Shown here: in pieces, positions 32,529 to 42,551 of the stretch | Layout: every line of letters begins with the position of its first letter | How positions within the stretch are numbered: the first letter of the stretch is position 1 | Assembly: GCA_024305745.1 (NCBI GenBank) | Contig: JAHRBS010000004.1 | Span: 2,914,001 to 2,978,000 of the forward strand | DNA: 64,000 bases | Reading direction: 5' to 3' | Origin: Polyporus tsugae | Taxonomy: Eukaryota > Basidiomycota > Agaricomycetes > Polyporales > Polyporaceae | The notes under the pieces: model-generated | The model's input: the letters and a program-made list of their open reading frames with translations, nothing else | The model's database searches: none | Told to the model about the DNA's origin: nothing | Made by a program: the position numbers and the translations under genes

Positions 32529-35500
32529 ATGGCCAACAATGCCAACGTCCAGGCGGTCCTCTCTGCACTCGACATCTTCAGCCGGGCTCCAGAGAAGGCC
32601 GCGCTAGATCAGGCCAACACCTGGCTGCAGGATTTCCAGCATTCTGTAAATATCCGTTTCGCCTGGTACTTCGGAGGACCGCGACGTCTAACGCACCGCT
32701 TCCAACCTTTGCCAGTCTGAAGCCTGGACAACATGCAATTTCCTCCTCCTATCGCCGGAGGCCCCTCCTGCCGCAAAGCTGTTTGCGGCGCAGACGTTCA
32801 GGACGAAGGTGCGTAGCCTCAGTCGAAAGAATGCTGCGGCCAACCGTTGAATAAGTATCTCCCTTAGGTCACCTATGATCTCGCCGAGATGAATAACAAC
32901 GACCTCCTTCGCCTACGAGACACCCTCTTGACCGCGCTGGAGACCTATCACGCTGGTCCGCGCACGATCTTGGTGCAGCTCTGCTTGGCCATTTCTGCGC
33001 TCGCGCTACAGCTTCCTGCTTGGGAGGACCCCGTGCAGACCTTGATCGACTCGTTCGGGAGAAACCCGGCATCCGTCCCCGCGCTGCTCCAGTTCCTCAC
33101 CATCCTCCCGGAGGAAGTCACCTCTAATACTAAGATCCCAATCACGGTATGTGGCTTTGATCCTCAGATAGGCGCACGGATGTTCATTGAATGTGGTTGG
33201 GATAGGACGATGAATACAAGGAGAGGTCGGCAAAATTACTGACGATGAACGCGCCAAAGGTGACGGAGCTATTGGCGATGTATCTGCAGGCTCCAGGTGC
33301 GCGTTTTGATCTGTTTCTATATGTATCAGGGTCTGAATGCGCGCCGTTTGCAGGAGCTACATTTGCCGTCCAGGCACAAGTCTTCAACGCACTAAGCTCC
33401 TGGCTCGCTGCTGGCGAGATCCCCGCGATGACCCTCCTCAACTCGCCCTTGCTTGCGTACGCATTCCAAGCTCTCTCTTCGGATGCGCTGTTCGATTCCG
33501 CGGTCACTGCAGTCTGTGACATCATCCACGAGACACAAGAGGTTGAGGATAACATGCCAGTGATCGAGGTCATCGTGCCGCACGTCATCGCGCTCCGGCC
33601 CAAGCTCGTAGAGTTCAAAGACGACCCGGAGAGGATCAGAGGGCTCGCTCGTGTCTTCGCCGAGGCGGGAGAGGCTTACCGTGGCCTGCTTTTGCACCAC
33701 CCAGAAACGTTCTTCTCCATCGTGGAGGCCATCGGAGAGTGCTCCGCGTACCCCGACCTCGACATCGTGCCGATCACGTTCAACTTCTGGATGCGTCTCG
33801 CGCAGAGCATCGGAAAGAAGTCTTCAGTCTCTCCGCTCTTCCTCGACGCGTACCGAGCTCTCATGGATGTCATCATTCGCCACCTGCACTTCCCTGCCGA
33901 CATCTCGTCATTGACCGGTCAAGAGGCTGAGAACTTCCGTTCGTTCCGGCATGTCATGGGCGATACCCTCAAGGACTGTTGCTACGTTCTGGGGACCGAC
34001 AATTGTCTCGATGCCACCTACCAGATGATCACGAATGGTCTCTCGCGTGGAGCTAACATCTCCTGGCAGGAAATCGAGGCGCCGCTGTTCGCGATGCGGT
34101 CCATGGGCGCCGAAGTCGACCCGAATGACGACAAGGCGGTACCGAAGATCATGGACCTCATTCCATCGCTCCCTCCTCACCCTCGAGTTCGCTACGCCGC
34201 CCTGCTCATCATCTCTCGCTACACGGAATGGATCAACAAGCACCCCGATTACATACCCTACCAGCTACAATATATTTCCGCCGGGTTTGAAGACGGTGAT
34301 CCAGAGGTGAACGCTGCGGCGGGGCAGGCCCTCAAGTATCTCTGCCAAGATTGCAAACGGGTGCGCAGACCTCCTCCTCCTCCTCCTCCTCCTCCTCCTC
34401 CTCCTCCTCCTCCTCCTCCTGGTGCGATACAACTGAGTCGTTCTGGTTCGCAGCACCTCGTCGAGTTTCTGCCGCAACTGCACTCGTTCTTGGCTACCAT
34501 GGGCTCGAAGCTCGTGCAAGACGACAAGGTGCAAGTGTACGAGGCCATCGCCTACGTTATCTCTGCCATGCCGATGGAGCAGGCCGCTCAGTCATTGCGG
34601 ACATTCTCCCTGGACATCCTGGAACGAGTGCACACCTTGGCAAGCAAGACGGCGCCGGGGACTAAGGAGGAGCTTGTTAGCATCGCCAGTAAGTCCGCCA
34701 TGCATTTTTCGTAGTGGTCCGAAGTCCCACTGAATGTTCATTTAGATGACCTGGAGAACCTGGAGGTGATGCTGAAAGTCATTCAATCATTCGGCGAACA
34801 ACTGCCCGCGGGTTGCCAGAACACGCATCAGGAGGCATGGGCCGTATTCGAGCCCTTCCTTGTGAAGTATGGTTCAGAGTACCCCATCTGTGAGCGCACG
34901 ACTCGCGTCCTCCGGCTTGGACTGGATTTCTTCGGTTCGGCCGTCTTGCCTATCGTACCGTCAGTTCTGGCGAGAATGGCTGCTTCCTTCGAGGCCACTG
35001 GCTTCTCGAGTTATTTGTGGATGTCTGGCAAGCTCGTCGGTCGGTTCGGTAACGAAGAGGATCCAGCGGTGCGCGCAGCGTTCAAGGAGGTTTACGAGAG
35101 GTCATCAAACAAGTTGGTCACCATCCTCCAAGACAAGTCCCCGCAAATGATACCAGACAGTAAGTGAACCTAAGTTTCACTCTAAAGCGATGTGCTTATG
35201 ATTGTCCGTGCAGTCTTGGAGGACTATTTGCAGATGCTTTTGCAAATGGTCGAGTTCACTCCGGATGTCTTCTTCCCATCGCCAGCTTTCGCTGTCGCAT
35301 TCCGTGTCGCGGTAGCAGCGCTCACCCTTGTGCACTCTGATATTGTCTTTGTAGCTCTAGACCTTCTCCGCACGACCCTCACGCACGACTGTCTCGCACC
35401 CTCTACACACCCACCGCCGCCGAAGTTCCCGATCTACGCTGCTGCGATCCAACCTGTCGTCGAGCGAGAAGGCGCTGAATTGACTGGATACCTCTTGTCC

Positions 35501-35837
35501 GGCCTCGTGGGCGACTTCCCCGAAGAGTCCATTCCGATGGTCGTGACAATCTTCCGCGTCCTGGGTGCGATCTGGCCGAGCCAGCTTATGACATGGCTGC
35601 CTCCAATCGCGCAGGCGCTGCCGTCTGCGTCTGTCCCGGATGCAGTCAAAACTACCTTCGTTGCGGACATCAGCAGGTGAGCATTACGAGCACCTTAGGT
35701 GGATGCTGGTCCTGATGTCCTGGTGCAGTGCAGTGCAGTCCAGCAAGTACGACGAGATCAAGTACGCGATTCGGGCCCTCCATCGAGCCTCACGGAAGGC
35801 GCGGGAGCGGAGGCGTGCAGGACCGTTGGATGGATGA
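32529..35837 (+). CDS. MTR10: Importin-beta family receptor, MTR10/transportin-3 type
   Basis: Nine exons (32529-32645, 32716-32808, 32868-33146, 33206-33296, 33354-34360, 34454-34688, 34746-35159, 35214-35676, 35729-35837) give 935 aa, right for a 20-HEAT karyopherin. The N-terminus (ALDIFSRAPEKAALDQANTWLQDFQHSSEAW) is the importin-beta Ran-binding region, and the body is continuous HEAT-like helices (YAALLIISRYTEWINKHPDY). The C-terminus IKYAIRALHRASRKARERRRAG matches Mtr10/TNPO3. In yeast Mtr10 imports Npl3-type SR proteins and affects tRNA traffic. Intron 5 (34361-34453) holds a CTC microsatellite and has no stop in frame; I treat it as an intron because its ends are good splice sites and removal restores the HEAT sequence (DCKRHLVEFLPQL). 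Confidence 0.9.
34370..34420 (+). repeat. (CTC)n trinucleotide microsatellite inside an importin intron
   Basis: About 17 perfect CTC/CCT units lie in the 93-nt intron 34361-34453, between donor GTGCGC and acceptor TTCGCAG. If the intron were retained the mRNA would stay open and encode 31 extra residues including 17 prolines. The pyrimidine tract sits upstream of a CTGAG branch-like site. Confidence 0.95.
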
Positions 35838-36249
35838 GTTAGGGTACGAATCAACTAGACAAGAAGTGTACACTTACGATTGAGTACGAAGCACAATCTC
35901 ATGTATCGCTACTACTAAGTACTCGGTATCTGATACCAAGACCTTGAGCGTGGGCATGGGCATTCACGTGCGAGGGGTCGGCGACGGACCTAGTATTCCT
36001 ACCCTTTGCAAACTCGCACGAGAAGGTCTTGAGGTGCTCCCTCTCATATTCCGAGTGCGGCGAGAGAGCGGCGTCGGAAAGCGAGGAGTCGGAAAGTGCG
36101 GGGCAGCAGCCACCAGCGGAGTGGTAGAGACCGTCAGACACGTGCCAGACGTGCCAAATTGGGGGTGATGTAGGATGACCGCGTTCGGTAAATAAGCCAG
36201 CGCAACTTTGAACGCTGTTTCTTCCCTCTTTACCTCCAGCTTACCTCCA
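35838..36249. other. Intergenic upstream of succinyl-CoA ligase
   Basis: 412 bp with no gene seen. The last 70 bp are the CT-rich leader of the rightward ligase gene. Confidence 0.4.
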
Positions 36250-37715
36250 ATGCTTCGTTGTGCTGGTCAATCGTTCCCCTCCGCAGGTAACCTCAGGATC
36301 CCCGTCCACGCCTCCGCCCCTCCACCCTAACCTCTCCGCTTTGAAAACAGCTGGGCGCCGGGCGTTCTCCCAGTCTGCAGCGCGCCGCTCTTACGATGAC
36401 ACCATCCGGAACCTCCTCATCAACAAGGACACCAAAGTCTTGTGTCAGGGTCTCACCGGAAAGACTGTACGTTCCCTCACCGTCCTGTCTTCCTCGTTTG
36501 TCTTGACCATGCACACCACCAGGGTACTTTCCACGTAAAAGAGGCGCTCGCGTATGGCACTCGCATGGTCGGTGGTGTCTCCCCCAAGAAGGCCGGGCAG
36601 ACCCACCTCGGTCTGCCCATCTTCGCTTCCGTCAAGGAGGTGCGTGTATCCTTTGCGAAGGAGATAGGTCGTCGGCCTGACCATGGGCGTAATATAGGCC
36701 GTGCGCGAGACCCAGCCCGATGCCACCGTTCTCTACGTCCCCCCACCCTCCGCCGCCGACGCCATCATTGAGGCTATTGAGAACGAGATTGGTCTCATTG
36801 TCGCCATTACTGAGGGCATTCCTCAGCAAGACGAAGTCCGGGTACGTACCGCTTCACCCCATAGTGTTGTTGTGGCCGTGTTACGAATCACGGCCTCTCT
36901 CGCTCTGTAGGTCCACCAAGCTCTCCAGAGCCAATCCAAGTCGCGCCTCGTTGGTCCCAACTGCCCCGGTATTATCAACCCTGAGGGTTGCAAGATGGGT
37001 ATCCAGCCCGGTGTTATCCACACGCCCGGCCGCATTGGTTAGTCTGGTCGTCGTCCAACTAACAAGGTTCTTGATTGACGTCTTCCGCAGGTATCGTCTC
37101 CCGTTCGGGTACGCTCACGTACGAGGCAGTCGCACAGACGACCGGCGTTGGCCTTGGCCAATCCCTCGTTGTCGGTATTGGCGGTGACCCCTTCCCCGGC
37201 ACCAAGCACATCGACGTCGTGAAACTGTTCCTCGAGGACCCCAGGACCGAGGGTACGTCATTCACTCTGGTTTTAGCTGTCCTGCGCAATCTAAACTTGA
37301 GCGTAAAGGTATTGTCATTATTGGTGAGATTGGTGGTGGTATGGAGGAGGAGGCTGCCGAGTACCTCGAGAAGTACAACAAGACGCGCGCGAAGCCCAAA
37401 CCCGTCGTTGGCTTCATTGCTGGCCGTACCGCTCCCCCGGGCAGGCGTATGGGTCACGCTGGTGCGATTATTTCCGGCGGAAAGGGTAAGTCAGATCTGC
37501 TCTGAGTGTCATGAGGTCATGCCCACTTTTTCTTTCCCCAGGTGCGGCATCGGACAAGGTCGCGGCGCTGGAGAAGGCGGGTGTCATCGTCACCGATAGT
37601 CCCGCGAAGATCGGTTCTTCCATGCTTAAAGTACGCACGGAAATTGAGTTCCACCTCTATCGGAATGCTAACGGCCGTGTTTTTCCAGGCCATGCAGGCT
37701 GCTGGTCTCGCGTAA
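36250..37715 (+). CDS. LSC1: Succinyl-CoA ligase alpha subunit, mitochondrial
   Basis: Nine exons (36250-36286, 36351-36466, 36523-36639, 36698-36841, 36911-37037, 37091-37252, 37309-37485, 37542-37630, 37689-37715) give 331 aa. An N-terminal mitochondrial presequence ([18 protein letters not shown]) precedes the CoA-binding domain ([28 protein letters not shown]) and the ligase domain. The phosphohistidine loop [12 protein letters not shown] has its His near residue 284, and [10 protein letters not shown] is present. The enzyme forms ATP or GTP from succinyl-CoA in the TCA cycle with a beta subunit not in this window. Exon 1 is short and its ATG is chosen because the joined product gives a good presequence. 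Well supported. Confidence 0.94.
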
Positions 37716-37875
37716 GATAGTTTGGACAACTTTAGAGAAGGACTATGGCCTGGTGGGGGATGGCCCATCGGTCTGCTTACGTAATAGACTAAGGACACGG
37801 TCACTGTACTTGACTTGCTGGACGACGTCGACTGCCACACGTTCACTGCCGCTCCGTTCCGTGTACTATACCACC

Positions 37876-38845
37876 ATGTCCACCATCTATAATCCATCTC
37901 CTTCCTTCCGGGAGGCTGCTTTGTATCTCTCCAGCGCGTCTTCTTTGAGCTCAACATCGAATACGGTCAAGCTCGAGGTTCTGAGTCCCATCTCCCGATT
38001 CTGTCACGCCCGATCGTGAAATCCTGATGCCTTGACTTGTTTCGCTGTGCTTGGGCTCAGGATAGCTTTATGCCATCTTCAAGCACTTGACGGTGTCCCC
38101 CAGCCCGAACACGCCCAAACCATCGCTGTTTGACTTTGCGGGAAAGGCCAAGTGGGACGCGTGGAACGCTGAGGGGCAGACTTACAAAGGCCGGCCTGCG
38201 GACGCTGAAGCCCGCTATCTGGAGATCGCGCGAAGTCTGGGATGGGCGGAAGGCAAGGCGGCCGAGCCTGCGCAACCGCCGAAGAAGGCGGAAGGAGAAC
38301 ATGGGAAAGGGGGAAAGGATGAGGATGAGGAGGATATCTGGGACAAGGACGAAGATATCCAGGCGCGGAAACGGAGAGGCGACGGATCCGGAGGTGCGAT
38401 GGGCCCAGTCTCGAGCACGATGACTGCGCCCGACGAGGAGAACTCGAGTGCGCTCAGCAACCTCGCGATTGCTGGAGACGCGCGGGGCCTGGTCGCGTAC
38501 TTGGAGACGAACCCAGACGCAGACGTGAATGCGCTGGACGAAAATGTACGATGCACACGACACCACCCGTTTCACTTTCGCTTTCGCTGAGCAGGGAGAT
38601 TGCAGGGGTACACCCCGCTGCACTTAGCGGCCGACCGCGGAAACGTCGAAGTGGTGAAAGTGCTGCTTGAGCGTGGGGCGAAGAGGGATATAAAGGTGCG
38701 CTGAGAGCCTTGGTGGGCAGACGTGGTCACTCACGATTCCTCCCTTCAGGACGAGGACGAGTTCACGGCGAGAGAGCTGGCGGAGATCGCAGGACACACT
38801 GAGATTGTAAACCTGCTGTCGGATACACGAAATGCACCGTCATGA
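37876..38845 (+). CDS. Acyl-CoA-binding protein with ankyrin repeats (ACBD6-like)
   Basis: Four exons (37876-37977, 38066-38545, 38606-38695, 38750-38845) give 255 aa. Residues about 8-85 form an ACBP domain (FREAALYLSS, LKLE|LYAIFKHLTVSP, FDFAGKAKWDAW). An acidic linker with EDEEDIWDKDED follows, then two to three C-terminal ankyrin repeats (GYTPLHLAADRGNVEVVKVLLERGAKRDIKD cut here by intron boundaries; ARELAEIAGHTEIV). The same order is found in ACBD6. It probably binds long-chain acyl-CoA and delivers it to a partner via the ankyrin part. It lies convergent to bS16m, with 163 bp between the stops. Confidence 0.9.
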
Positions 38846-39008
38846 TCCATTACCCCTTCTACACTTGACCCTCCCCTGCAACGTTGTCCCCCGCGCCGCC
38901 GTGGCGTGCCGTTGTATCTAGAATGACTAGCGAGCGGAATCCCTGTACGTCCGAGGTCGAGAGTGTCCGTGGAACAGGGCAGGGTGTCGTCCGCCATGAA
39001 GGTGCAAA

Positions 39009-39396
39009 TCATGCGGAGGGCTTCGAAGCGACTCGGGACTCTGCGGCGGGAGCCTTAGAGGCGGCTTCCGACGCAGCGGGGTTGGTAGGGAGAACGCCGC
39101 CCTGCCCTCGTCATGAGTGCTACGATATAACATGGGAAGGAAACGGACGTGCGCACCATCTCGAGCAGCTTCGTGACGGTTTTGGTGGGGATGGCACCGA
39201 CGCCCAACCAGTACTGTATCCTCTGCACGCTCCACTCGATGGTCTTCGTGGTCTCTCCTGGCTTCAGGCGGGGGTTGTAGACACCGAGGAGCTCGATGGG
39301 CTTGGCGTTCCTTCGTTGGCGCTGGTTCACGGCGACGAGGTGGAAGATGCGGTTGTTTCGGACGCCGTGGACAGCCATTCGTAGCCGTACAGCCAT
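39009..39396 (-). CDS. MRPS16: Mitochondrial small-subunit ribosomal protein bS16m
   Basis: Two exons (39157-39396, 39009-39101) give 110 aa. The S16 core is complete: MAVRLRMAVHG at the very start, NRIFHLVAVNQRQRR, ELLGVYNPRLKPGETTKT and VQRIQYWLGVGAIPTKTV. An Ala/Ser-rich tail comes from exon 2. As in other fungi, the mature sequence starts almost at the initiator, so the targeting signal is internal or minimal. An upstream in-frame extension is open but does not look like protein, so the ATG at 39396 is preferred. Firm assignment. Confidence 0.92.
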
Positions 39397-39791
39397 GCTG
39401 GAGTGAAGAAGAAGAGGGAGCGGGAGACTGAGACTGAGGAGACCGTGACTAAGTATGTAGACTGGGCAAAGCTGGCACGCGTTGGCGCCCATAGTCGTAG
39501 CGGCGGGCCAGAGCGGGCCGCGGCACTCCGTGACAGTGACTGCCAAGTGACTGCTTCAAGTACTAGTAGTAGTACGCCCCCTTGTCAAGTCCCAGTCGTT
39601 GCTTCCCCTCGCCAACCGCGGTCCACCATGCATATAGTTAGATTCTCCATCTAGGCTCCCGCTCAGATCAAGCACCCGGGCAGCCTGTGTAAGTACTCCT
39701 CTTCGACATGAGCGCAGACGTTAACACAGACATGGGACACAGACATGCGCAGGTCATGCCCGCTGGCCCGAAACCTACTTCGAGGCGGCCT
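39397..39791. other. Intergenic between bS16m and a partial unknown gene
   Basis: 395 bp with a TAGTAGTAGT stretch near 39560. No gene seen. Confidence 0.4.
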
Positions 39792-40113
39792 TCAAAGTGT
39801 AGCTGCAACCACAGTTATCGTCCCTGGTATATGCTCCTTGAACCCACGAGGAAAATCTCGAACAGTTCGCAGCGAGAGCCCTGAACTCAGCCTGCGCGGC
39901 CACTGCCGCAGACCTGAATTGTAATCGTCGGAGAAAACGGCTCCAGTCGTAGTTAGCTAGGGGGGGATACTTACGATATTCTGCGGAGGTGCTCCAACAT
40001 ACGAAGCCAACTTGAGGGTATGGACGAAAACTCCCCATGCGTAGCTTTGCCGCTCGGTGTGCTCCACCATTATTGAAATTGAATATTAAGCGTTCGTTCA
40101 CTTCGTCTCTAGA
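39792..40113 (-). CDS. 3' part of an unrecognised spliced gene
   Basis: Two exons (39975-40113 and 39792-39913) join across an excellent 61-nt intron: GTAAGT donor, GCTAACTAC branch site, CAATTCAG acceptor. They encode 86 C-terminal residues with ordinary protein composition (NERLIFNFNNGGAHRAAK, RMGSFRPYPQVGFVCWST, FPRGFKEHIPGTITVV) and a TGA stop. The reading frame enters 40113 after a YAG (or continues open to about 40190), but no ATG is available, so the 5' exons lie to the right and I could not fix them. The family is not recognised and no function is proposed. It could also be the remnant of a decayed gene, as no convincing 5' end is present. Confidence 0.45.
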
Positions 40114-40600
40114 CTGAAGGTACAAGCATGTTAGCCTGTCTTTTTTGAAATCGCATAGCCGTTTGCGTTTGTCGAGCAACGTCTTGCTCCTCTATGACGT
40201 ACTGATGCAATGATGCCCCCGTTTCACCTGCATCGGAACCGACGACCATGATCGCTCTCCCGCCGCTGCAGCAGACCTGTCTTCCGGAAGGCAAGGACGA
40301 CCAGCATACGTAAGTAATTTGAGAGCTTGTCATGAATAGGAAAGCTGCTACCTGAGGATGATCATCGACAATGAAAAGAGTACGTCAGTATAAGCATAGT
40401 AGGATGAGAGCCCAAACCCCAGACTCGCAAGAACGGCACTCCCTGCCTTCAAACAAGAAACAGCGTGCATTGCATATGCGAGGAGCTACTGCTTCCGCAA
40501 GGGATCGCAGTAGTCCCTCGTGAGCCTTGAAACGCTCTTTGCCTGTGTATGAGTGTGAAGACCTCTCTCGGCAGAAAGACGTCACACCAGAATGGTTTGC

Positions 40601-40610
40601 ACATAAATAC
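40601..40610 (+). promoter_or_regulatory. TATA-like box of the secreted Cys-rich gene
   Basis: ACATAAATAC, 101 nt before the ATG at 40711 and directly followed by a run of C residues and a CT-rich leader. The identical 10-mer stands at nearly the same distance upstream of the other small secreted gene (51535-51544, minus strand). Confidence 0.6.
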
Positions 40611-40710
40611 CCCCCCCCCCACCCAACACAATGTCCCAGCAGGAAGTCAGATTCCTACCCACCGTATCCCATTCAATCCAGCACCTCTCACTTCCAGCAC
40701 CTCCGCCGCC

Positions 40711-41196
40711 ATGTTCAAGCTCCTTGCCATCCTTGCCACCTCCGCCGCGATCCTCTCTGGCGTCGCTGTCCAAGGCGCGGCCCTTGACAAGCGTGGTGTG
40801 TTCTTCCTGCCCTTTTCTTCCTGCGCTCCTTCTCTGATCAGCCATCCAACAGTGTGTCCGACCCCGGACCAGACCCAGCCCGTCTGCCAAACGACTGACG
40901 GGAGTCCGTCGGGGAACGACTGCGCCGCGGCCATCAAGAAGCTGAGCAGCCAGTGCCACCAGTACAACAACGTCGGCTCGTACTGCACGAGCATAGTCAC
41001 CGTCGGCACCTGCAAGATCGACGTGTGCGGCTACCCCGGTGCGGAGCTCGACAGCGGCGTCAACTGCGGCGGGTACCTGCAGACCATCCTCAACGACTGC
41101 TCGTCGAACGGGAAGGTCGGCGGATACCTCGAGCCCGCGAGCTGCAACGTCGCGTACAAGGACCAGCCGTACAAGCTCCAGTTCTCCCACTCCTGA
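40711..41196 (+). CDS. Small secreted cysteine-rich protein (effector-like)
   Basis: Two exons (40711-40795, 40853-41196) give 142 aa. Residues 1-23 are a signal peptide (MFKLLAILATSAAILSGVAV), followed by LDKR, a Kex2-type cleavage site ending at residue 28 exactly where the phase-1 intron falls. The mature part of about 114 residues has 10 Cys (30, 40, 52, 63, 73, 82, 87, 100, 111, 126), enough for five disulfides. Segments include SYCTSIVTVGTCKIDVCG and NCGGYLQTILNDC. No membrane helix or GPI signal is present. Size, Cys content and processing site fit fungal small secreted proteins; I cannot name the family. Upstream ATGs in the same frame would place the signal peptide internally and are rejected. 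Confidence 0.85.
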   Translation: MFKLLAILATSAAILSGVAVQGAALDKRGVFFLPFSSCAPSLISHPTVCPTPDQTQPVCQTTDGSPSGNDCAAAIKKLSSQCHQYNNVGSYCTSIVTVGTCKIDVCGYPGAELDSGVNCGGYLQTILNDCSSNGKVGGYLEPASCNVAYKDQPYKLQFSHS

Positions 41197-41558
41197 ACGG
41201 ACAGTATTAGACAAGTCGAAGCTGTGTCGTCTGTCGGCTTCTTGATAATTGACATCCCATCCGTCAGGGGTACGCTGAGGACCTAACCTCCTCATCTGGT
41301 CTAGATCTGTTGATGGTCGGATTCGATAGCGCAGACGTTCCTTGTAATATTACGGATCCCTACGATATGACGATCAGTTTTGATAAGCACTCACTTCACC
41401 TTGGATGCGTAACCGTCGCCTGCGTCGAGGGCACACATGGTCGTGCTCTTCGAACTTCACTTGAGGCCAAGATGATTTCATAATTCCTAACAAATACAGC
41501 GGGTGATCAACCGAGTATGCAGTTTGGCGTAGTTCATGGAAAGTTTTGGCGTTGGACG
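41197..41558. other. Convergent intergenic, secreted protein / LSm5
   Basis: 362 bp between two facing 3' ends. No gene seen. Confidence 0.4.
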
Positions 41559-42039
41559 CTACACATCTTCTGGCCCAGAGCTGCCAGGTATCAGCTACCA
41601 AGGGTTATATCGTCAGCGAAGCGTACCCCCCAGAATGGGATAGCCTACCATGCAGATGTTGTTCCCATTCAGTAACGTCTGGTTCAGTGACGTCTTCTTC
41701 CTTCCTTGAGGAGACGTCTCGCTACAGAGACATCAATACGGGCACAGGCCAGCGGGACTAGCCACTCACTACTCCGTAACATCCTCTAAGACCATGTCTG
41801 TGGGTAATACATCGTTTAAAATACTTTCGATAACCACAGGGACGACAAGATGCAACAACTCACTGACGAAATCGTCGAAGCCTAGCAAAGTGCCCGTAAA
41901 CTCTCTATCGTTCTTCATGATGACCCATATGCGGGAGCCGATGCATCTATCGATTAGTTCTGCATAAAAAGTCAATATTCGGCAATTGCAAGGTATTCTT
42001 GATTGGCAGCCTACCTAGGGGAAGGATTTGGGACGCCAT
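41559..42039 (-). CDS. LSM5: U6 snRNA-associated Sm-like protein LSm5
   Basis: Five exons (42015-42039, 41864-41959, 41770-41797, 41649-41721, 41559-41594) give 85 aa, the normal length. The Sm1 motif reads [21 protein letters not shown] with [19 protein letters not shown], and Sm2 is [13 protein letters not shown]. LSm5 is part of the LSm2-8 ring on U6 snRNA and the LSm1-7 ring in mRNA decapping. Every intron breaks a conserved block, and phases agree throughout. The protein starts MASQILPLE, as expected. Firm. Confidence 0.93.
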
Positions 42040-42551
42040 GTTGTGCTGGTCGGGGTGAACCACTCGTCGCCTTCCTAATCCGTCTAACAACGCCTGCTGC
42101 GGAACGGCGGGCCGGGCTGAATCTAATCTAGATAGCTTTTTCGTTGCGTCGACGATTCACGAGAGCTTGGAGCCCAGTGGGAGCACAGCACATTCTGATT
42201 TGATGATACGGTCTACTACTCGCATGTATACACAACTACTGTCTCGTCAGGTCGTTCAAGAAGATGATACATAGTCTCGTCATCGCGCAGGGAAAATACA
42301 CATAAGGGTTCATTAACGTTCATGGTGGCAATGGGGCAGTGGACAATATGAAACAGCGCACTCGAGGATCCGGAAATCGGTCAAGCCAACTAAAAACGAC
42401 CATCGCACACTGAGGGCCCAAGGGACGCGTCGTGCTTGAGATTCTGTATGGTGCTGCAAGACTACACGATGTGGGAATGGGAAGGTGGGATAGACAAAGG
42501 AGGTAACGGCCAAGAATCGTCACAGCAAGTGCGCAACAAACTACACATCCT
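42040..42551. other. Intergenic, LSm5 promoter and importin-alpha 3' flank
   Basis: 512 bp. No gene or clear element beyond an AT-richer centre at 42190-42310. Confidence 0.4.

Noticed and set aside
34265..34548. Minus-strand frames with poly-Arg or poly-Gly runs
   Set aside because: They are the complement of the CTC microsatellite within the importin intron.
40549..40710. Longer N-terminus for the Cys-rich secreted protein
   Set aside because: It would bury the signal peptide and the TATA-like box inside coding sequence.
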